Assembly: GCA_013822685.1 (NCBI GenBank)
Contig: PNKV01000001.1
Location: 186,001-250,000 of the forward strand
Source of the DNA: Leptothrix sp. (in: b-proteobacteria)
GTDB lineage: Bacteria; Pseudomonadota; Gammaproteobacteria; Burkholderiales; Burkholderiaceae_C
Direction of reading: 5' to 3'
DNA: 64,000 nucleotides
The position numbers and the translations under genes were made by a program. This document shows, one piece after another, positions 61,949 to 64,000 of the stretch; position 1 is the first letter of the stretch; each line of letters starts with the position of its first letter. The notes beneath the pieces are model-generated. The model was not told the origin of the DNA. It worked only from the letters and a program-made list of their open reading frames with translations, and did not search any database.

Positions 61949-64000
61949 TGAACACGCCCGATGCCCGTCACGCTCGCTGGCGTCGGGAGTGGTTGGGCGT
62001 GTCTGCCGTGTTGGCGCTGCTGGCCTTTTGGCTGGGCAGCGGCTCATGGACCTGGCGCATGGACCAGGCCGCGTACGACATCGGCCTTTCATTCTGGTCG
62101 CGCCCTGCGCCCAACGACATCGTCCTGGTCACGATCGACGAAGCCAGCTTGCGTCAACTCGGCCAATGGCCCTGGCCCAGGGCGCTGCACGCCACGGTGA
62201 TTCAGCAGATCACGCAGTCCGAGCCCAAAGCCATCTTGCTCGACCTGTTGTTGAGCGAACCCTCACCCGATCCCACGCAAGACGAAGTGCTGGCACAAGC
62301 TTTGGCGCAATCCGGCAAGGTGGTGCTGCCCTTGAGCTTCGAGGCCCTGCCCCAGCACGAAGTGCGCGAGCTGCAGCCCAGCCTCACCCTGCGAGCGCGA
62401 GCGCACCTGGCCCACGCCGACGCCGAACTCGATGTGGACGGCGTCTTGCGCTGGGCTTCCTTGCACGCCGGCATCGCCCCTTCTCGCCATCCACACCTGG
62501 CACTGGCTTTGCTCAATGTGGCGGGCGAACTCATGCACCCCTCGATCCAGTCGCAGTCCGCTCCGGCGGCCGTCGGCCCCACTCCAAGCTGGCGGCGGGA
62601 CGACCGCCTGCTGATCCGTTACATCGGCCCGCCTGGCACCATCAAGCAGGTTTCATTCGCCGCCGTGTTGCGTGGCGACGTGCCAGCCAATGTCTTCAAA
62701 GACCGGTACGTGCTGATCGGCGCCAGCGCACTGGGCCTGGGCGACCAGTACCAGACTCCGGTGTCCGGCCTGTCCAAGGCCATGCCGGCGGTAGAGATCA
62801 CCGCCAACCTCTTGCAGATGCTGCGCACGGGCGATGGCGTGCGGCCCGTGTCGCCCCTGATGGTCGGCGTCGTTTCAGCGGTCTTGATCCTGGCCTTGAT
62901 GTTCGCCTTTGTGCGCCTGTCGCCATACCAGGCCTTGCTGGTGGCCCTGCTGTCGGCGGTGGGTGTGGCCCTGGCCTCCAGCGTGCTGCTGGCGGCAGGC
63001 TTTTGGTTCTCGCCCACCACTTACATGCTCACCGCCCTGCTGGCTTATCCCGTCTGGAGCTGGCGCCGGCTGGAAACCACCAAGGATTTCCTCGATGACG
63101 AGATCTCGCGCCTGGCCTCCAGCACCGGGCCGCCCGGCCCCGAATCACTGGAGCAGCGCCTGCCCCGCGACCAGGTCGAGCGACGCATTGCGGCCATCCA
63201 AGGTGCCAACGCCCGCCTTCAGCAAGCCCAGCAGTTGCTCACCAACACTTTGAAAGCCATGCCCGAGGCCGTGCTGGTGGTCGATGGCTGCGGACAGGTT
63301 CACCAAGCCAATCCGCAATCCGCCACCTTGCTCGATGTGGCCGCGCCGGGCGCCCTGACGGGCCAGACCTTGGACTCCCTGCTGGCGCGCTGGATGCCCA
63401 CCGACGCACCCCGGTGGACCATGCTCCTGGAACGCGCCCTTGCCGAAGACCGCGTCATCGCTACCGAAGTGCACGGCCCCCTGGACCAGCACCTGCTGGC
63501 CCGCATTGCACCGCTACCGGGGGCGGCAGCCGGCGGCGCGCCGTGGCTGGTCTTGTGCCTGTCAGACATCACGCCCATCCGCCTGATCGAGCAACAACGC
63601 GATGACCTCCTTGGCTTCATCGCCCACGACATCCGCTCACCCCAGGCCTCACTCATATCGCTGGTGCAATTGCAGCACATGACTCGCGCTGCCATGCCCG
63701 CCGCCGAGGTCTTGCAACACGTGGACATGCTGGCCCGCAGCACCTTGGACTTGTGCGACGAACTGCTGCAAATCATGCGCGCGGAAAAGCGCCCCATCCA
63801 GCAGCAGCCAACCGACCTGGTGCAAGTGGCCGAGCAAGCCCTCAAGGAAGTCGAACTCCAAGCCAGGGTCAAGGACATCAAGCTGATCAAGGAGTGGGCG
63901 CCCGACCGGTCCGTCGTGCTGTCGCTCGACCATTCCCTGGTGCGCCGGGCCCTGGTCAACCTCCTGAACAACGCCATCAAGTTCAGCCCTGCGGGCCGCG
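61948..64000 (+). CDS. CHASE2-domain sensor histidine kinase (3' end beyond window)
   Basis: The frame is open from ATG 61948 to the edge (684 residues). Helix 1 at about 15-33, a large periplasmic CHASE2 domain (VLVTIDEASLRQLGQWPWPR; RYVLIGASALGLGDQYQTPV), then three membrane helices (about 303-375), a coiled coil, a PAS-like domain (AMPEAVLVVDGCGQVHQAN), HisKA with His560 (GFIAHDIRSPQASL) and the start of HATPase (LVNLLNNAIKFSPAG). It overlaps the FecR-like gene by one base. The missing part should finish the ATPase domain, probably followed by a response regulator. Confidence 0.92.
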   Translation, partial: MNTPDARHARWRREWLGVSAVLALLAFWLGSGSWTWRMDQAAYDIGLSFWSRPAPNDIVLVTIDEASLRQLGQWPWPRALHATVIQQITQSEPKAILLDLLLSEPSPDPTQDEVLAQALAQSGKVVLPLSFEALPQHEVRELQPSLTLRARAHLAHADAELDVDGVLRWASLHAGIAPSRHPHLALALLNVAGELMHPSIQSQSAPAAVGPTPSWRRDDRLLIRYIGPPGTIKQVSFAAVLRGDVPANVFKDRYVLIGASALGLGDQYQTPVSGLSKAMPAVEITANLLQMLRTGDGVRPVSPLMVGVVSAVLILALMFAFVRLSPYQALLVALLSAVGVALASSVLLAAGFWFSPTTYMLTALLAYPVWSWRRLETTKDFLDDEISRLASSTGPPGPESLEQRLPRDQVERRIAAIQGANARLQQAQQLLTNTLKAMPEAVLVVDGCGQVHQANPQSATLLDVAAPGALTGQTLDSLLARWMPTDAPRWTMLLERALAEDRVIATEVHGPLDQHLLARIAPLPGAAAGGAPWLVLCLSDITPIRLIEQQRDDLLGFIAHDIRSPQASLISLVQLQHMTRAAMPAAEVLQHVDMLARSTLDLCDELLQIMRAEKRPIQQQPTDLVQVAEQALKEVELQARVKDIKLIKEWAPDRSVVLSLDHSLVRRALVNLLNNAIKFSPAGR

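Overview
The window is 64 kb of GC-rich, gene-dense DNA from a betaproteobacterium, most likely order Burkholderiales (Comamonadaceae or a close relative). Three things support this: the gene orders (pilMNOPQ-aroK divergent from mrcA; cyaY divergent from lptM-lysA; ribF-ileS-lspA), four general porins of the betaproteobacterial type, and a PEP-CTERM protein. It reads as chromosome. I see no insertion sequence, prophage, CRISPR array or rRNA. There is one tRNA, tRNA-Leu(CAA).

Layout. 0-2.3 kb: an edge-truncated unknown gene, then a cytosolic REC-HisKA_3 kinase with its NarL-type regulator. 2.3-6.8 kb: uvrD, a truncated M48-peptidase remnant, and a yqjDEK-like envelope cluster with a universal stress protein. 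7-11.3 kb: valS, galU and aroK. 11.3-16.5 kb: the type IV pilus assembly genes pilMNOPQ. 16.7-21 kb: mrcA, cyaY, lptM and lysA. 21-25.7 kb: a ParDE-like toxin-antitoxin pair and three porins in a row, each with its own terminator. 25.8-28.3 kb: ruvB, tusA, cysM and the tRNA. 28.3-32.9 kb: a pyrimidine-salvage/catabolism cluster on the minus strand (URC1, URC4, upp, codA). 33-40 kb: a rhomboid protease, a DMT exporter, a DUF4394-type PEP-CTERM protein and an RND efflux pair. 40-45.3 kb: lspA, ileS, ribF and rsuA. 45.3-55.5 kb: a nine-gene acidic amino acid operon. 55.5-60.2 kb: paired acyl-CoA dehydrogenases, a retropepsin-like protease, YajQ and MurB. 60.3-64 kb: a LysM-FecR protein and a CHASE2 histidine kinase cut by the window edge.

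Two nitrogen-related systems stand out. The acidic amino acid operon combines a periplasmic asparaginase/glutaminase, an outer-membrane porin, a complete GltIJKL-type importer, glutamate dehydrogenase and its own sigma54-type two-component system. In front of it lies a textbook arrangement of candidate enhancer, IHF site and -24/-12 promoter. The URC cluster holds the two signature genes of the URC uracil-degradation route plus uracil phosphoribosyltransferase and cytosine deaminase. It also has a near-consensus sigma54 -24/-12 element 57-74 bases upstream of its first gene. Together they suggest that both nucleobases and acidic amino acids are used as nitrogen sources under RpoN control. The promoter and regulatory assignments are inferences from motif matches; the gene identifications rest on motifs and gene context read directly from the sequence.
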